From: Methylorubrum salsuginis
GTDB taxonomy: Bacteria > Pseudomonadota > Alphaproteobacteria > Rhizobiales > Beijerinckiaceae
Direction: 5' to 3'
Assembly: GCF_900114375.1 (NCBI RefSeq)
Contig: NZ_FOSV01000004.1
Coordinates: 124,001 to 188,000 of the forward strand
Length of the DNA stretch: 64,000 nucleotides
In this document: positions 43,151 through 51,453 of the stretch, in pieces
Layout of the letters: the number at the start of each line of letters is the position of its first letter
Numbering within the stretch: position 1 is the first letter of the stretch
The notes under the pieces: model-generated
Database searches by the model: none
Seen by the model: the letters and a program-made list of their open reading frames with translations, nothing else
What the model was told of the DNA's origin: nothing
Position numbers and translations under genes: made by a program

Positions 43151-43681
43151 TCAGTTCGAGCGGCAGTTCCACGTCGTCGTACGGTTGTTACCGTTGACCA
43201 CGACGTTGCTCGTGCAATTCTGATTGCGCGGCGTGCTGGAGAAGGCCGAGCCGGACGAGAAGGTGGGCGCCGAGGTCGTCGCGGGGACCGTGGCCGGAAC
43301 GGTGGCAGGGACGGTCGCGGCGAAGCCGCTCGGCTTGCGCTCGGTCGCGGCCTGCCACGCCAGATCGCGGGCGCGCCGGTCGCGCTCGGATTGCAGTTCC
43401 CGGGCCCGGCGATCCGCCGCCATCTGCGCCTGGAACTGGAGGTTCCGCTGTTCCTGCACGATCTCGCGCTGCTGCGACACGCCCATCATGCAGTCGGCGA
43501 AAGCATCGGTGCCGGGCGCGTAGCCGAAATCGGAGCAGCGGCCGCGATCCATCGCCAGTTGCTCCTTCGGACTGATGCAGGCCGACAGCGTCAGCGCACA
43601 GCCGCCGAGGACGACACATCTTACCGCGCGTGCCAGCATCACGCCGTTCCGGCCGGTCGTCGCATGACTGATGTTCTTCAT
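43151..43681 (-). CDS. Hypothetical lipoprotein with coiled-coil and Thr/Pro repeats
   Basis: A 176-residue exported protein; signal ARAVRCVVLGGCALTLSACIS with lipidation likely at Cys36 of LSAC. A Cys-containing segment (GRCSDFGYAPGTDAFADCMM) is followed by a charged helix (about 73-113, QREIVQEQRNLQFQAQMAAD). A PATVPATVPATT repeat comes next, then a polar tail with CTSNVVVNGNNRTTTWNC, likely disulfide-bonded. It converges on cobJ with a 25-bp gap. AGGGGG lies just before the ATG. No known function. Confidence 0.72.
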   Translation of the reverse strand: MKNISHATTGRNGVMLARAVRCVVLGGCALTLSACISPKEQLAMDRGRCSDFGYAPGTDAFADCMMGVSQQREIVQEQRNLQFQAQMAADRRARELQSERDRRARDLAWQAATERKPSGFAATVPATVPATVPATTSAPTFSSGSAFSSTPRNQNCTSNVVVNGNNRTTTWNCRSN

Positions 43682-43930
43682 GGAGGCCCCCTGTTTGTTA
43701 CTGGAGGCTTCCTAGATCGACCGCGTTAACGCCGGCCGAAGGCGCGGATGACCGAGCCGGTTGTTCAGTGGATTTGCCGGATCGTCGCAAAATTTGTCTG
43801 ACGAAATGCCGTCGAGTCCTGCGCTCCGCGCTCATCTTTTGGCCGGAACGGTCCCGGCGACAGGCGATCGCGGCCTTCGACCTAGCAAAGCGCCTGTCCG
43901 GCATATTTGCCTGTCATAGGAATTTTAGCG

Positions 43931-43959
43931 TTGACAGCGCGACGCTCCTGAGCTAGAGA
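43931..43959 (+). promoter_or_regulatory. Candidate sigma70-type promoter of the GTA cluster
   Basis: TTGACA (43931-43936), a 17-bp spacer, then TAGAGA (43954-43959), a near-consensus pair unusual in this GC-rich window. The g1 start at 43997 would be about 30 bases from the +1. GTA expression in Rhodobacter is controlled by GafA and CtrA; no CtrA box was identified here. Confidence 0.55.
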
Positions 43960-43996
43960 TATCCCACGCTCAAGAAGTGTGGATGGAGACACCGCG

Positions 43997-44389
43997 ATGT
44001 CGCGAAGCTCCGAACCTCGAACCGAGCCGCCTGCGAGCCCCATGCCACGTCCGCCGAGGAAGCGACCGGCCCCGACTGCCAAGCGGCTTCGGGCGAAGTT
44101 TCTCGCCCATGTGGAGCGCCAGATCGACCGCTTCGACGTCGCCCTCGAGGCCGAGGTGACGCCGAGCGGGTTCGACTCGGCCAAGGTGCTGCGGGATCTG
44201 CGCGGGCTCAAAAGTCTGCTCGACGAACTGCGGATGGAAGAGGGGGCCGGTCATGGAGCGGGCGGCCCTCCCCTCGACCTTATGGCGATCCGTGCAGACA
44301 TCGCGCGACGCTATGCTGCTTTCGCAGCAGAACGACGAGACAACGGCGTTCCTGGCCAACCTCCCGCCGAAATACCTCCAGGCGCTTGA
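43997..44389 (+). CDS. GTA g1-like protein (small terminase candidate)
   Basis: A 130-residue basic protein at the position of RcGTA g1, which acts as the small terminase subunit. The N-terminus is Pro/Arg-rich, followed by helices (KRLRAKFLAHVERQIDRFDV, SAKVLRDLRGLKSLLDELRM) and a Gly/Pro-rich tail. The ATG at 43997 has GGAG eight bases upstream; a GTG 18 bases earlier is also possible. Its last 137 bases overlap the terminase gene in another frame. Function is assigned from position and size; similarity to g1 was not tested. Confidence 0.65.
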   Translation: MSRSSEPRTEPPASPMPRPPRKRPAPTAKRLRAKFLAHVERQIDRFDVALEAEVTPSGFDSAKVLRDLRGLKSLLDELRMEEGAGHGAGGPPLDLMAIRADIARRYAAFAAERRDNGVPGQPPAEIPPGA

Positions 44390-45617
44390 TACCGACTGGC
44401 TCCACGGTGCCCGGTGCGACCAGCTTCCCCCGCCGGGCGATTGGACCACCTGGGCCGTCATCGGCGGGCGCGGCTCCGGAAAGACCCGCACCGGTGCCGA
44501 GTGGGTGAGGGGGCTGGCCCACGGCGATCCGGTCTTCACCGACGCGGCCGTGGGGCGCATCGCGCTCATCGGCGAGACCTTTGCCGACGTGCGCGACGTG
44601 ATGATCGAGGGGCCGTCGGGCCTGCTCGGCCTGCCCTCGCTCGGCCATGTTCCGCCCGCGTGGCAGCCGTCGCGGCGGCGGCTGGTGTTCGACAACGGTG
44701 CGGTGGCGCTGGCCTTCTCGGCCGAAGAACCGGATTCCCTGCGCGGGCCTCAGTTCGGCGCGGCGTGGTCCGACGAGATCGCCAAGTGGCGCGAGGCGGA
44801 AGCCGCCTATGACATGATTCAGTTCGGGCTGCGGCTCGGAAAACGCCCCCGCGGTCTCGTCACCACGACGCCGCGGCCGGTGCCGCTCATCCGGCGGTTG
44901 CTGTCCGATCCGCGCACGGTGGTCACGCGTTCGCGCACCGCCGACAATGCCGAGAACCTCGCGCCGGTCTTTCTGCAGGAGGTGGTCGGCCGCTACGCCG
45001 GCACCCGGCTCGGGCGGCAGGAACTCGACGGCGAACTGATCGAGGATCGGCCGGACGCGCTCTGGACCCGCGAGGGGATCGAGCGCGCCCGCGTCGGCGC
45101 AGCGCCCGTGCTGCAACGGATCGCGGTCGCGGTCGATCCGCCGGCCTCCTCGCGGGCCGGAGCCGATGCCTGCGGGATCGTCGCGGCCGGTCTGGCCGCC
45201 GACGGCACCGCCTACGTGCTGGCCGACGCGACCTTGGAGCGGGCGAGCCCCGCGGCCTGGGCGCGGGCGGCCCTCGCGCTCTATCACCGGTTGGAGGCCG
45301 ACGCCCTCGTGGCGGAGGTCAATCAGGGCGGCGAGATGGTCACCGCCGTCTTGGCCGAGGCGGACGCCAATGTTCCGGTATTGCCGGTCCGAGCGACGCG
45401 CGGAAAGATGATCCGGGCCGAGCCGGTCTCGCTGCTCTACGCGCAGGGCCGCGTCCGCCATGTCGGGCCGCTGCCCGCGCTCGAAGACGAGATGTGCGAT
45501 TTCGGTCCCGGCGGCCTGTCCGGCGGCGGATCGCCGGATCGGCTCGATGCGCTGGTCTGGGCAATCACGCACCTGATGCTGGCGCCGTCGTTCGAGCCGC
45601 GGGTTCGCCGCCTCTGA
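44253..45617 (+). CDS. GTA-type terminase large subunit (g2)
   Basis: The ATPase/nuclease that packages DNA into the capsid. The 454-residue protein has Walker A in VIGGRGSGKTRTGAEWV (about 69-85), Walker B-like FGAAWSDEIAKW (about 168-179), motif III GLVTTTPRPVPL, and a C-terminal RNase H-like nuclease fold (AVAVDPPASSRAGADACGIV; LDALVWAITH). The start at 44253 has a good GAGGGGG site; a start at 44313 would shorten the overlap with g1. In RcGTA this enzyme packages host DNA non-specifically by headful. Confidence 0.93.
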   Translation: MERAALPSTLWRSVQTSRDAMLLSQQNDETTAFLANLPPKYLQALDTDWLHGARCDQLPPPGDWTTWAVIGGRGSGKTRTGAEWVRGLAHGDPVFTDAAVGRIALIGETFADVRDVMIEGPSGLLGLPSLGHVPPAWQPSRRRLVFDNGAVALAFSAEEPDSLRGPQFGAAWSDEIAKWREAEAAYDMIQFGLRLGKRPRGLVTTTPRPVPLIRRLLSDPRTVVTRSRTADNAENLAPVFLQEVVGRYAGTRLGRQELDGELIEDRPDALWTREGIERARVGAAPVLQRIAVAVDPPASSRAGADACGIVAAGLAADGTAYVLADATLERASPAAWARAALALYHRLEADALVAEVNQGGEMVTAVLAEADANVPVLPVRATRGKMIRAEPVSLLYAQGRVRHVGPLPALEDEMCDFGPGGLSGGGSPDRLDALVWAITHLMLAPSFEPRVRRL

Positions 45618-45647
45618 AATGAGGCCGTGAAACCGGCCGCCATGGTT

Positions 45648-45663
45648 AATTTCACGTGAAACA
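45648..45663. promoter_or_regulatory. parS-like ParB binding site
   Basis: AATTTCACGTGAAACA matches the bacterial parS consensus TGTTTCACGTGAAACA at 14 of 16 positions, with all 14 matches contiguous (12-bp palindrome TTTCACGTGAAA at 45650-45661). It is in the 67-bp gap between the terminase and portal genes. True parS sites load ParB and usually cluster near the replication origin. Confidence 0.6.
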
Positions 45664-45684
45664 TTCGCTGCCCGGAGAGTCCCG

Positions 45685-46845
45685 ATGGCTGGCCTGATCG
45701 CACGCCTCGCCCGCGCCGCCGGCTACGCGCCGGCCCAGAAGGCGGCACCTTTGCTCGCCCTTTATGGCGAGGGGCGCCCGGTCTGGACATCGCGGGATCA
45801 CGGGGCGCTCGCCCGAGAGGGCTTTCAGCGCAACGCCGTGGTTCATCGCGCGGTGCGGCTGGTGGCGGAGGCGGCCTCCTCTCTGCCGCTCACGCTCGCG
45901 GGGGCCGACGATGCGCATCCGCTGATGTCCCTGCTCGCCCGACCCAACCCGCGCGAGGGCGGCGCCGGCTTTCTCGACCGCGTCTACGGACATCTGCTCG
46001 TCTCGGGGAACGCCTATCTCGAAGCCGTCGCCCTCGACGGCGTGCCGCGCGAACTCTTCTGCCTGCGCCCCGATCGGATGCGCGTGATCGCCGGTGCCGA
46101 TGGCTGGCCGGTGGCCTACGCGTACAACGTCGGCGGGCGAACTGTGCGCTACGATCAGGACGGCGCGGTGCCACCGATCCTGCACCTTACCCTGTTCAAC
46201 CCGCTCGACGACCATTACGGCCTCTCGCCGATGGAGGCGGCCGCCGTGCCGCTCGACATCCACAACGCGGCGGGCGCCTGGAACAAGGCGCTGCTCGACA
46301 ACGCCGCGCGCCCCTCCGGTGCCCTGGTCTTCGCGCCTTCGACGGGCGCTTCGCTCAGCGACACGCAGTTCACCCGGCTCAAGGCGGAACTGGAGACGAG
46401 CTACCAGGGCGCGGGCAATGCCGGGCGGCCACTGCTGTTGGACGGCGGACTCGATTGGCGCCCGCTCTCGCTTTCGCCGAAGGAGATGGACTTCGTCGAG
46501 GCCAAGGCGGCGGCGGCCCGCGAGATCGCGCTGGCCTTCGGCGTGCCGCCGCTGCTGCTGGGGCTCCCCGGCGACAACACCCACGCGAACTACGCGGAAG
46601 CCAATCGCGCCTTCTACCGCCAGACGGTGATCCCGCTGGTGCGCCGCACCGCCGATTCCATCGCCCGCTGGCTTGAGCCGTCGCTCGGCCCGGCCCGGTT
46701 GGAGCCCGACCTCGACGGCATCGAGGCGCTGGCGACCGAGCGGGAATCGCTCTGGCGCCGGGTGCAGGGAGCGGATTTCCTGTCGGCCGCCGAGAAACGC
46801 GAAGCGGTCGGCTACCCGGCACAAGTCCCGGGGTCCGGGGCCTGA
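45685..46845 (+). CDS. HK97-type portal protein (g3)
   Basis: Forms the dodecameric portal through which DNA enters the capsid. The 386-residue protein has family blocks FQRNAVVHRAVRLVAEAASS (about 48-67), HPLMSLLARPNP, YGHLLVSGNAYLEAV, NPLDDHYGLSPMEAA, NAAGAWNKALLDNAARPSGA and FGVPPLLLGLPGDNTHANYA. It matches the GTA g3 position and size. GGAGAG lies upstream. Confidence 0.93.
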   Translation: MAGLIARLARAAGYAPAQKAAPLLALYGEGRPVWTSRDHGALAREGFQRNAVVHRAVRLVAEAASSLPLTLAGADDAHPLMSLLARPNPREGGAGFLDRVYGHLLVSGNAYLEAVALDGVPRELFCLRPDRMRVIAGADGWPVAYAYNVGGRTVRYDQDGAVPPILHLTLFNPLDDHYGLSPMEAAAVPLDIHNAAGAWNKALLDNAARPSGALVFAPSTGASLSDTQFTRLKAELETSYQGAGNAGRPLLLDGGLDWRPLSLSPKEMDFVEAKAAAAREIALAFGVPPLLLGLPGDNTHANYAEANRAFYRQTVIPLVRRTADSIARWLEPSLGPARLEPDLDGIEALATERESLWRRVQGADFLSAAEKREAVGYPAQVPGSGA

Positions 46846-46901
46846 GGCCCCGGCGGGATTCGGGCAGAGCCCGTACTGTCCCCTTTGTCTGAGGTCCTTC
46901 G

Positions 46902-47372
46902 ATGGATGGCCATTTCACCGGCTACGCCAGCCTGTTCGGCGTGCCCGATCTCGGTCGCGACACCGTCGCGCCGGGGGCGTTTGCCGCGAGTCTCGCTCGG
47001 CGCGGTCCGGGCGGGGTGCGGATGCTCTGGCAGCACGATCCGGCCGAGCCGATTGGCACCTGGCTCTCGCTGCAGGAGGATGCCCGCGGCCTTCGGGTCA
47101 CGGGCCGCCTCAACCTCGCGGTCCAGCGCGCCCGCGAACTCGACGCGCTGATGCGCGAACGCGCCCTCGACGGTCTGTCGATCGGCTTCCGCGCCGTGCG
47201 CGCCGTGCCGGAGCGCGGCGGGCGGCGGCTCGTCACTGTCGATTTGTGGGAGGTCTCGCTCGTGACCTTCCCGCTCCAGCCGGGCGCGCGGATCGCGCAC
47301 GCCGCGCAGCCGCGCCTCACCCGACCGCTGCCGCGCCTGCGCCCCTTCGGGCCCATGCGCGCCTGCGCCTGA
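46902..47372 (+). CDS. HK97-family prohead protease (g4)
   Basis: A serine protease that trims the capsid protein during maturation. The 156-residue protein starts with FTGYASLFGVPDLGRDTVAPGAF and has MLWQHDPAEPIGTW (catalytic His about 47) and LSIGFRAV (Ser-containing strand, Ser about 92), plus VDLWEVSLVTFPLQPGARI. It sits between portal and capsid, as in HK97 and RcGTA. Confidence 0.91.
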   Translation: MDGHFTGYASLFGVPDLGRDTVAPGAFAASLARRGPGGVRMLWQHDPAEPIGTWLSLQEDARGLRVTGRLNLAVQRARELDALMRERALDGLSIGFRAVRAVPERGGRRLVTVDLWEVSLVTFPLQPGARIAHAAQPRLTRPLPRLRPFGPMRACA

Positions 47373-47407
47373 CACCCCCCTTCACATTTCACTCAAAGAG
47401 GATTGCC

Positions 47408-48673
47408 ATGACCGAGACCCGTTTCGAGACCAAGGCGCCCGCGGGCTACCCTGAGAACAAGGCCGTGCCGATGGGCCACGATGGGCTCGTCGAGGAGTTC
47501 TCCCGCGCCTTCGAGGCGTTCAAGGAGACCAACGATGCGCGGCTGGCCGAGATCGAGGATCGGCTGAGCGTCGATGTGGTGACCGAGGAAAAGCTTGCCC
47601 GCATCGACGCGGCCCTGGATCACGCCAAGAACCGCCTCGACCGGATCAGCCTCGATCGCGCCCGCCCGCCGCTCGGCGGTGCGGAGCCGGCGCGCGATGC
47701 CTCGGCCACCGAGCACAAGGCGGCCTTCGATCTCTATGTCCGGGCCGGCGAGAGCGGCGGCCTCAAGCGCCTGGAGGAGAAGGCGCTGTCGGCGGGCTCG
47801 GGCCCGGACGGCGGCTATCTCGTGCCGCCGATCATCGAGCGCGAGGTGTTGCGGCGGCTGGCCGAGATCTCGCCGATCCGCTCCATCGCCACCGTGCGCG
47901 TCGTCTCGGGCGGCCAGTACAAGCGCGCCGTGAGCGTCAACGGCCTCGCCTCCGGCTGGGTCGCCGAGACCGCGCCGCGACCGCAGACCGATGCGCCGAG
48001 CCTGTCCGAACTGAGCTTCCCGGCGATGGAACTCTACGCCATGCCGGCGGCGACCCAGACGCTGCTCGATGATGCCGTGCTCGATATCGATGCGTGGCTC
48101 GCCGAGGAGGTCGAGACGGCGTTCGCCGAGCAGGAGAGCGTCGCCTTCGTCACCGGCAACGGCGTCGCCCGGCCCAAGGGCTTTCTCACCTACGACACGG
48201 TGGCGAACGCGTCCTGGGTGCCGGGCAAGCTCGGCTTCGTCGCGACCGGGGCGGCGGGCGCCTTCCCAGCCTCGAACCCGACCGACATCCTGTTCGATCT
48301 GATCTACGCGCTCCGCGCCGGTTACCGGCAGGGCGCGAACTTCGTGATGAACCGCCGGGTCCAGAGCGCGATCCGCAAGTTCAAGGATGGGGACGGCAAC
48401 TATCTCTGGCAGCCGCCGCTGGCCGCCGACCGGGCCGCGACCCTGATGGGCTTTCCCGTGGTCGAGGCCGAGGCGATGCCCGACATCACCGCGGGCAGCC
48501 TGTCGATCGCCTTCGGCGATTTCCGCCGCGGCTATCTCGTGGTGGACCGCGTGGGCCTGCGCACCCTGCGCGACCCGTATTCGGCCAAGCCCTACGTGCT
48601 GTTCTACACCACGAAGCGCGTCGGCGGCGGCGTGCAGGACTTCGATGCGATCAAGCTCTTGAAGTTCAGCTGA
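47408..48673 (+). CDS. HK97-fold major capsid protein (g5)
   Basis: Builds the particle head. The 421-residue precursor has an N-terminal helical scaffolding region (about 25-78, FSRAFEAFKETNDARLAEIE) that is removed by the protease. The mature HK97 fold starts near GGLKRLEEKALSAGSGPDGG. Motifs GYLVPPIIEREVLRRLAEIS, YAMPAATQTLLDDAVLDIDA and NFVMNRRVQSAIRKFKDGDG are characteristic. Start at ATG 47408 after AAAGAGGA. A strong hairpin follows the stop. Confidence 0.93.
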   Translation: MTETRFETKAPAGYPENKAVPMGHDGLVEEFSRAFEAFKETNDARLAEIEDRLSVDVVTEEKLARIDAALDHAKNRLDRISLDRARPPLGGAEPARDASATEHKAAFDLYVRAGESGGLKRLEEKALSAGSGPDGGYLVPPIIEREVLRRLAEISPIRSIATVRVVSGGQYKRAVSVNGLASGWVAETAPRPQTDAPSLSELSFPAMELYAMPAATQTLLDDAVLDIDAWLAEEVETAFAEQESVAFVTGNGVARPKGFLTYDTVANASWVPGKLGFVATGAAGAFPASNPTDILFDLIYALRAGYRQGANFVMNRRVQSAIRKFKDGDGNYLWQPPLAADRAATLMGFPVVEAEAMPDITAGSLSIAFGDFRRGYLVVDRVGLRTLRDPYSAKPYVLFYTTKRVGGGVQDFDAIKLLKFS

Positions 48674-48686
48674 CCGTGAAACGACA

Positions 48687-48717
48687 AGGGCGGACCCGCT
48701 CGACTCGGGGCCGCCCT
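48687..48717. terminator. Terminator-like hairpin after g5
   Basis: AGGGCGG, inner CCCG...CGGG, and CCGCCCT form an 11-bp interrupted stem just after the capsid stop (48671-48673), followed by CTC. It would end head-gene transcription from the left and protease-gene transcription from the right. Confidence 0.6.
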
Positions 48718-48742
48718 CTCATGGTTCGAATCTGCGTCGCGT

Positions 48743-49588
48743 TCAGCGCGCCGAGCGCCGTCCCGGCCGGGCGACCCAGCGGGTCTCACCGGCCTGGGCC
48801 GCCACGTCAGCCGGCAGGGCCTCCATCTCCGCGGCGCGGTTGGAGATCCAGCTCGTGTGCTCGGCGGTCGGCGTCACGGCGGTGAAGCCGCCGCAGGCGG
48901 TGCGGGCGCGCCGGTCCTGGCGCATGGCGCCGCTCGACCAGCTGACCACGCCGACCATCTGGCCGCCGCGCAGGATCGGACCGCCGGAATCGCCGAGGCA
49001 CGCGCCCGCCCCCGCAGTCTCGGCCATCCGCCGCGCGTCGGTGACGACGGTGACGCGGTTGGCGACCTGCAGCGAGCCGATCGAGACGAGCTGCGCCGTG
49101 CGCAACGTCCGGGCGGTGCCGCGGCGGTTCTCCGCCAGCACGCCGTAGCCGGCGATGTCGACGGAATCGCCGGTGCCGATAGCGCCGCCGCGGGGATCGA
49201 GCGGGCGGAAGCCCTGGCCGACGGGACGCTCCAGCTTCAGCATCGCGAGGTCGATGCCGGGCTGCTCCTCCGGCGTGGTGCCGGGGACGAAATCGGGATG
49301 CATGGAGGCGGCGACCACCCGCAGGCGGCGCTGGCGGAAATCGGGATCGACGACGTAGACCTGATAGCTCGCCTTGCGCATCACGCAGTGGGCGGCGGTG
49401 AGCACCAGATCCTGTGCGATCAGCGTGCCGGAGCAGATCTCGCCCTGGCTGCTCTCGACGCGCACCACCGAGGCGCGCAGGCCGGACGGATCGCGGCTGG
49501 TATGGCCTTCGACCACGGCCTGAGCCGAGAGCGGCACGAGCCCGATCAGGGCTCCGAGCAGGCAGGCACGCAGGGGGCTCGAAGCCAT
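48743..49588 (-). CDS. Exported trypsin-like serine protease A
   Basis: A 281-residue S1-family peptidase. Signal peptide LRACLLGALIGLVPLSAQA is followed by the protease domain with the full catalytic triad: His in LVLTAAHCVM, Asp in IDLAMLKLERP, Ser in CLGDSGGPILRGG. Cysteines at AHC/CSG and CLGDSGG/RTACGG likely form the usual disulfides. ATG has GGAGAA eight bases upstream. It lies antisense to the surrounding GTA genes between capsid (g5) and connector (g6), beside a second protease. This is not part of known GTA clusters. The 144-bp gap from protease B suggests separate expression. Confidence 0.9.
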   Translation of the reverse strand: MASSPLRACLLGALIGLVPLSAQAVVEGHTSRDPSGLRASVVRVESSQGEICSGTLIAQDLVLTAAHCVMRKASYQVYVVDPDFRQRRLRVVAASMHPDFVPGTTPEEQPGIDLAMLKLERPVGQGFRPLDPRGGAIGTGDSVDIAGYGVLAENRRGTARTLRTAQLVSIGSLQVANRVTVVTDARRMAETAGAGACLGDSGGPILRGGQMVGVVSWSSGAMRQDRRARTACGGFTAVTPTAEHTSWISNRAAEMEALPADVAAQAGETRWVARPGRRSAR

Positions 49589-49731
49589 CGAGGTTCTCCG
49601 AAGATCCGGGCGTTCCGACGCCGGACGCGACTGAAGCGTATCCGAACGCAATTCGGCGGCCAAGGTCCGGTTCCCAGGTGTAACCGAGCGAGCGATCAAC
49701 TTCCGCTCAGCGCGACACTGAAAAACGCCGC

Positions 49732-50493
49732 TCACCAGCGTGCCGCCGTACCCCAGCCACTGAGCGTCCGATCGATCCAGTCCCGCTGGGGGCCAAGGAG
49801 CACGCCCTGGGTGAGGCCGCCGCAGGCATCCTTGACCCAGGCGGCGACGGCCACCACGGCGGCGCCGTCGAGGACCGGGCCGCCGGAATCGCCGTTGCAG
49901 CCGCCCGCTTGGCGGGCCTGGAGCCAGACCAGGATGCGGCTTGGGCCGTAGGGCTCGACCACGGTGAGTGTCGCACCGCGATAACGGCCGATCGATCGCC
50001 GGTCGTTGCCCCGCGCCGCGCCGTAGCCCGCGAGCGTCAGGGCGGCGCCGGCGCTCGGCCGGCCCGCGCTCAAGGTCGCGGGCTCGAACCGGGCCGGCAG
50101 GCCTGCGCGGGTGCGCAGGAGCGCGAGGTCGATGGATCGGGTGCGCCCGCGGACCGCATCGCCGTCGTAGCCCGGATGCATGACGCGGGCGGCGACCTCC
50201 GCGAGCACCGGGCGACCGGCCTCGTCGCGGTAATGGATGCGGTTCTCGGAGACGCCCGCCACGCAATGGCCCGCGGTCAACACCGCGTCGGGCGCCACGA
50301 CGATGCCGGTGCAGACCCCGCCCCCGGAGGTCAGCACCATCACGGCCGAGCGGGCGCCGGGCAGGTCCGCCCCCTCGCGCCCGCCGACGATGGCTTCGGC
50401 CGGCGAGGCGAGGGTGCAAGCCAGCGCGAGCGCCGACATCACCCGCAGGCTCCTCGACGGCGCGTGGCGGTCGGGTGGGATCGACACGGTCAT
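49732..50493 (-). CDS. Exported trypsin-like serine protease B
   Basis: A 253-residue S1 peptidase with a signal peptide (SLRVMSALALACTLASPAEA) and mature N-terminus IVGGREGADL, the classic activation sequence of trypsins. Triad: His in VLTAGHCVAG, Asp in IDLALLRTRAG, Ser in CNGDSGGPVLDGA. Its start is only 30 bp from the g6 start on the other strand. Related to but clearly diverged from protease A, so the pair looks like an old duplication. Like protease A it would act in the periplasm or outside. Confidence 0.9.
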   Translation of the reverse strand: MTVSIPPDRHAPSRSLRVMSALALACTLASPAEAIVGGREGADLPGARSAVMVLTSGGGVCTGIVVAPDAVLTAGHCVAGVSENRIHYRDEAGRPVLAEVAARVMHPGYDGDAVRGRTRSIDLALLRTRAGLPARFEPATLSAGRPSAGAALTLAGYGAARGNDRRSIGRYRGATLTVVEPYGPSRILVWLQARQAGGCNGDSGGPVLDGAAVVAVAAWVKDACGGLTQGVLLGPQRDWIDRTLSGWGTAARW

Positions 50494-50523
50494 CACGAAA
50501 AAGTTCGGTTCACGGAGAACGGC

Positions 50524-51096
50524 ATGACCCCGATACGCGTGGCGGACCTCGGCGTCGAGCCGGTAACCCTGGCCGAGATGCGCGCCGTGCTGCGCCTCGG
50601 CTCCGACGAGACGGCGGAAGACGCCTTCGTGCTCGCCCTGATCGCGAGCGCCCGCGCCGCGGTCGAGGCGGCTTCCCGCCGCCTGCTGCGGCGTGCCCGC
50701 TTCCGGACGATCCTGCTGGGCTGGCCGGGCGACGGCCTGATCCCGCTGCCGCTGAGCCCGCTGGTGGCGGTCGAGCGGGTCGGTCTCATTGAATCGAACG
50801 GAGACGTGACGGCGGTCGCCGCGCCGGTCGGTCTCGGTCCCGACCCCTGGGATGCGCCCTGCCTGACGATCGGGCGCGACCGGCCTTCCTTGGACGGCCG
50901 CACGATCCTCGTCGAGGTGATCGCGGGTTGCGGCGGCGACGGCCCGCCGGTGCCCGAGCCCCTGGCGCAGGCCGTGCGCCTGACCGTGGCCGACGGGTTC
51001 GAGAACCGCGGCGACGGCCCTGAGGCCGGCCCGCCCCGTGCCCTGCCGCCCGCCGCCGCCGGCCTCTGCGCCGCCTGCCGGCGGATGCGGCTGTAA
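50524..51096 (+). CDS. Head-tail connector / adaptor (g6)
   Basis: A 190-residue gp6-like head-tail connector. VEPVTLAEMRAVLRLGSDE and AFVLALIASARAAVEAASRR are typical of the phage gp6-like family. In RcGTA this adaptor docks on the portal. The ATG has CGGAG upstream. It resumes the plus-strand GTA order after the two proteases. Confidence 0.85.
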   Translation: MTPIRVADLGVEPVTLAEMRAVLRLGSDETAEDAFVLALIASARAAVEAASRRLLRRARFRTILLGWPGDGLIPLPLSPLVAVERVGLIESNGDVTAVAAPVGLGPDPWDAPCLTIGRDRPSLDGRTILVEVIAGCGGDGPPVPEPLAQAVRLTVADGFENRGDGPEAGPPRALPPAAAGLCAACRRMRL

Positions 51097-51135
51097 TCGA
51101 CCGCCTCGCCCCAAGCTCTCAGGGAGATTCCTGCC

Positions 51136-51453
51136 ATGACCCACGTGCCCCTCGGCGCGCGGCGGCGGCGCCTCGTGCTCGAACGGCCGGTGGACGAGCC
51201 CGACGGGTTCGGCGGCCGGCTGCGCCGCTTCGTTGCCGGCCCGGTCCTGTGGGGCGCCGTGGAGCCGGCGGGGGCTGCCGCGGGCGGCGGTCGATACCGG
51301 GTCCGCCTACGCTATCGGCCGGGCGTCGTCCCGGCCATGCGGTTCGCCGACGGCCCGCGCCGCTTCGCCATCCGTTCCGCCGATGATCCCGACGGGGCCC
51401 GCCGCGCCCTCGTATGCGAGGTCGAGGAAGTGATCGAGGAGGCTTCCGCATGA
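51136..51453 (+). CDS. Head-tail joining protein / stopper (g7)
   Basis: A 105-residue protein of the phage head-tail joining family, the position and size of RcGTA g7 (stopper that closes the filled head). LGARRRRLVLERPVDEPDGFGG and the strand YRVRLRYRPGVVPAMRF fit the family. AGGGAG upstream; stop overlaps g8 by 4 bp. Confidence 0.82.
   Translation: MTHVPLGARRRRLVLERPVDEPDGFGGRLRRFVAGPVLWGAVEPAGAAAGGGRYRVRLRYRPGVVPAMRFADGPRRFAIRSADDPDGARRALVCEVEEVIEEASA

Noticed and set aside
43768..43956. 62-residue plus-strand open frame ahead of the GTA promoter
   Set aside because: No ribosome binding site, no family, and a minus-strand frame of similar length over the same bases.
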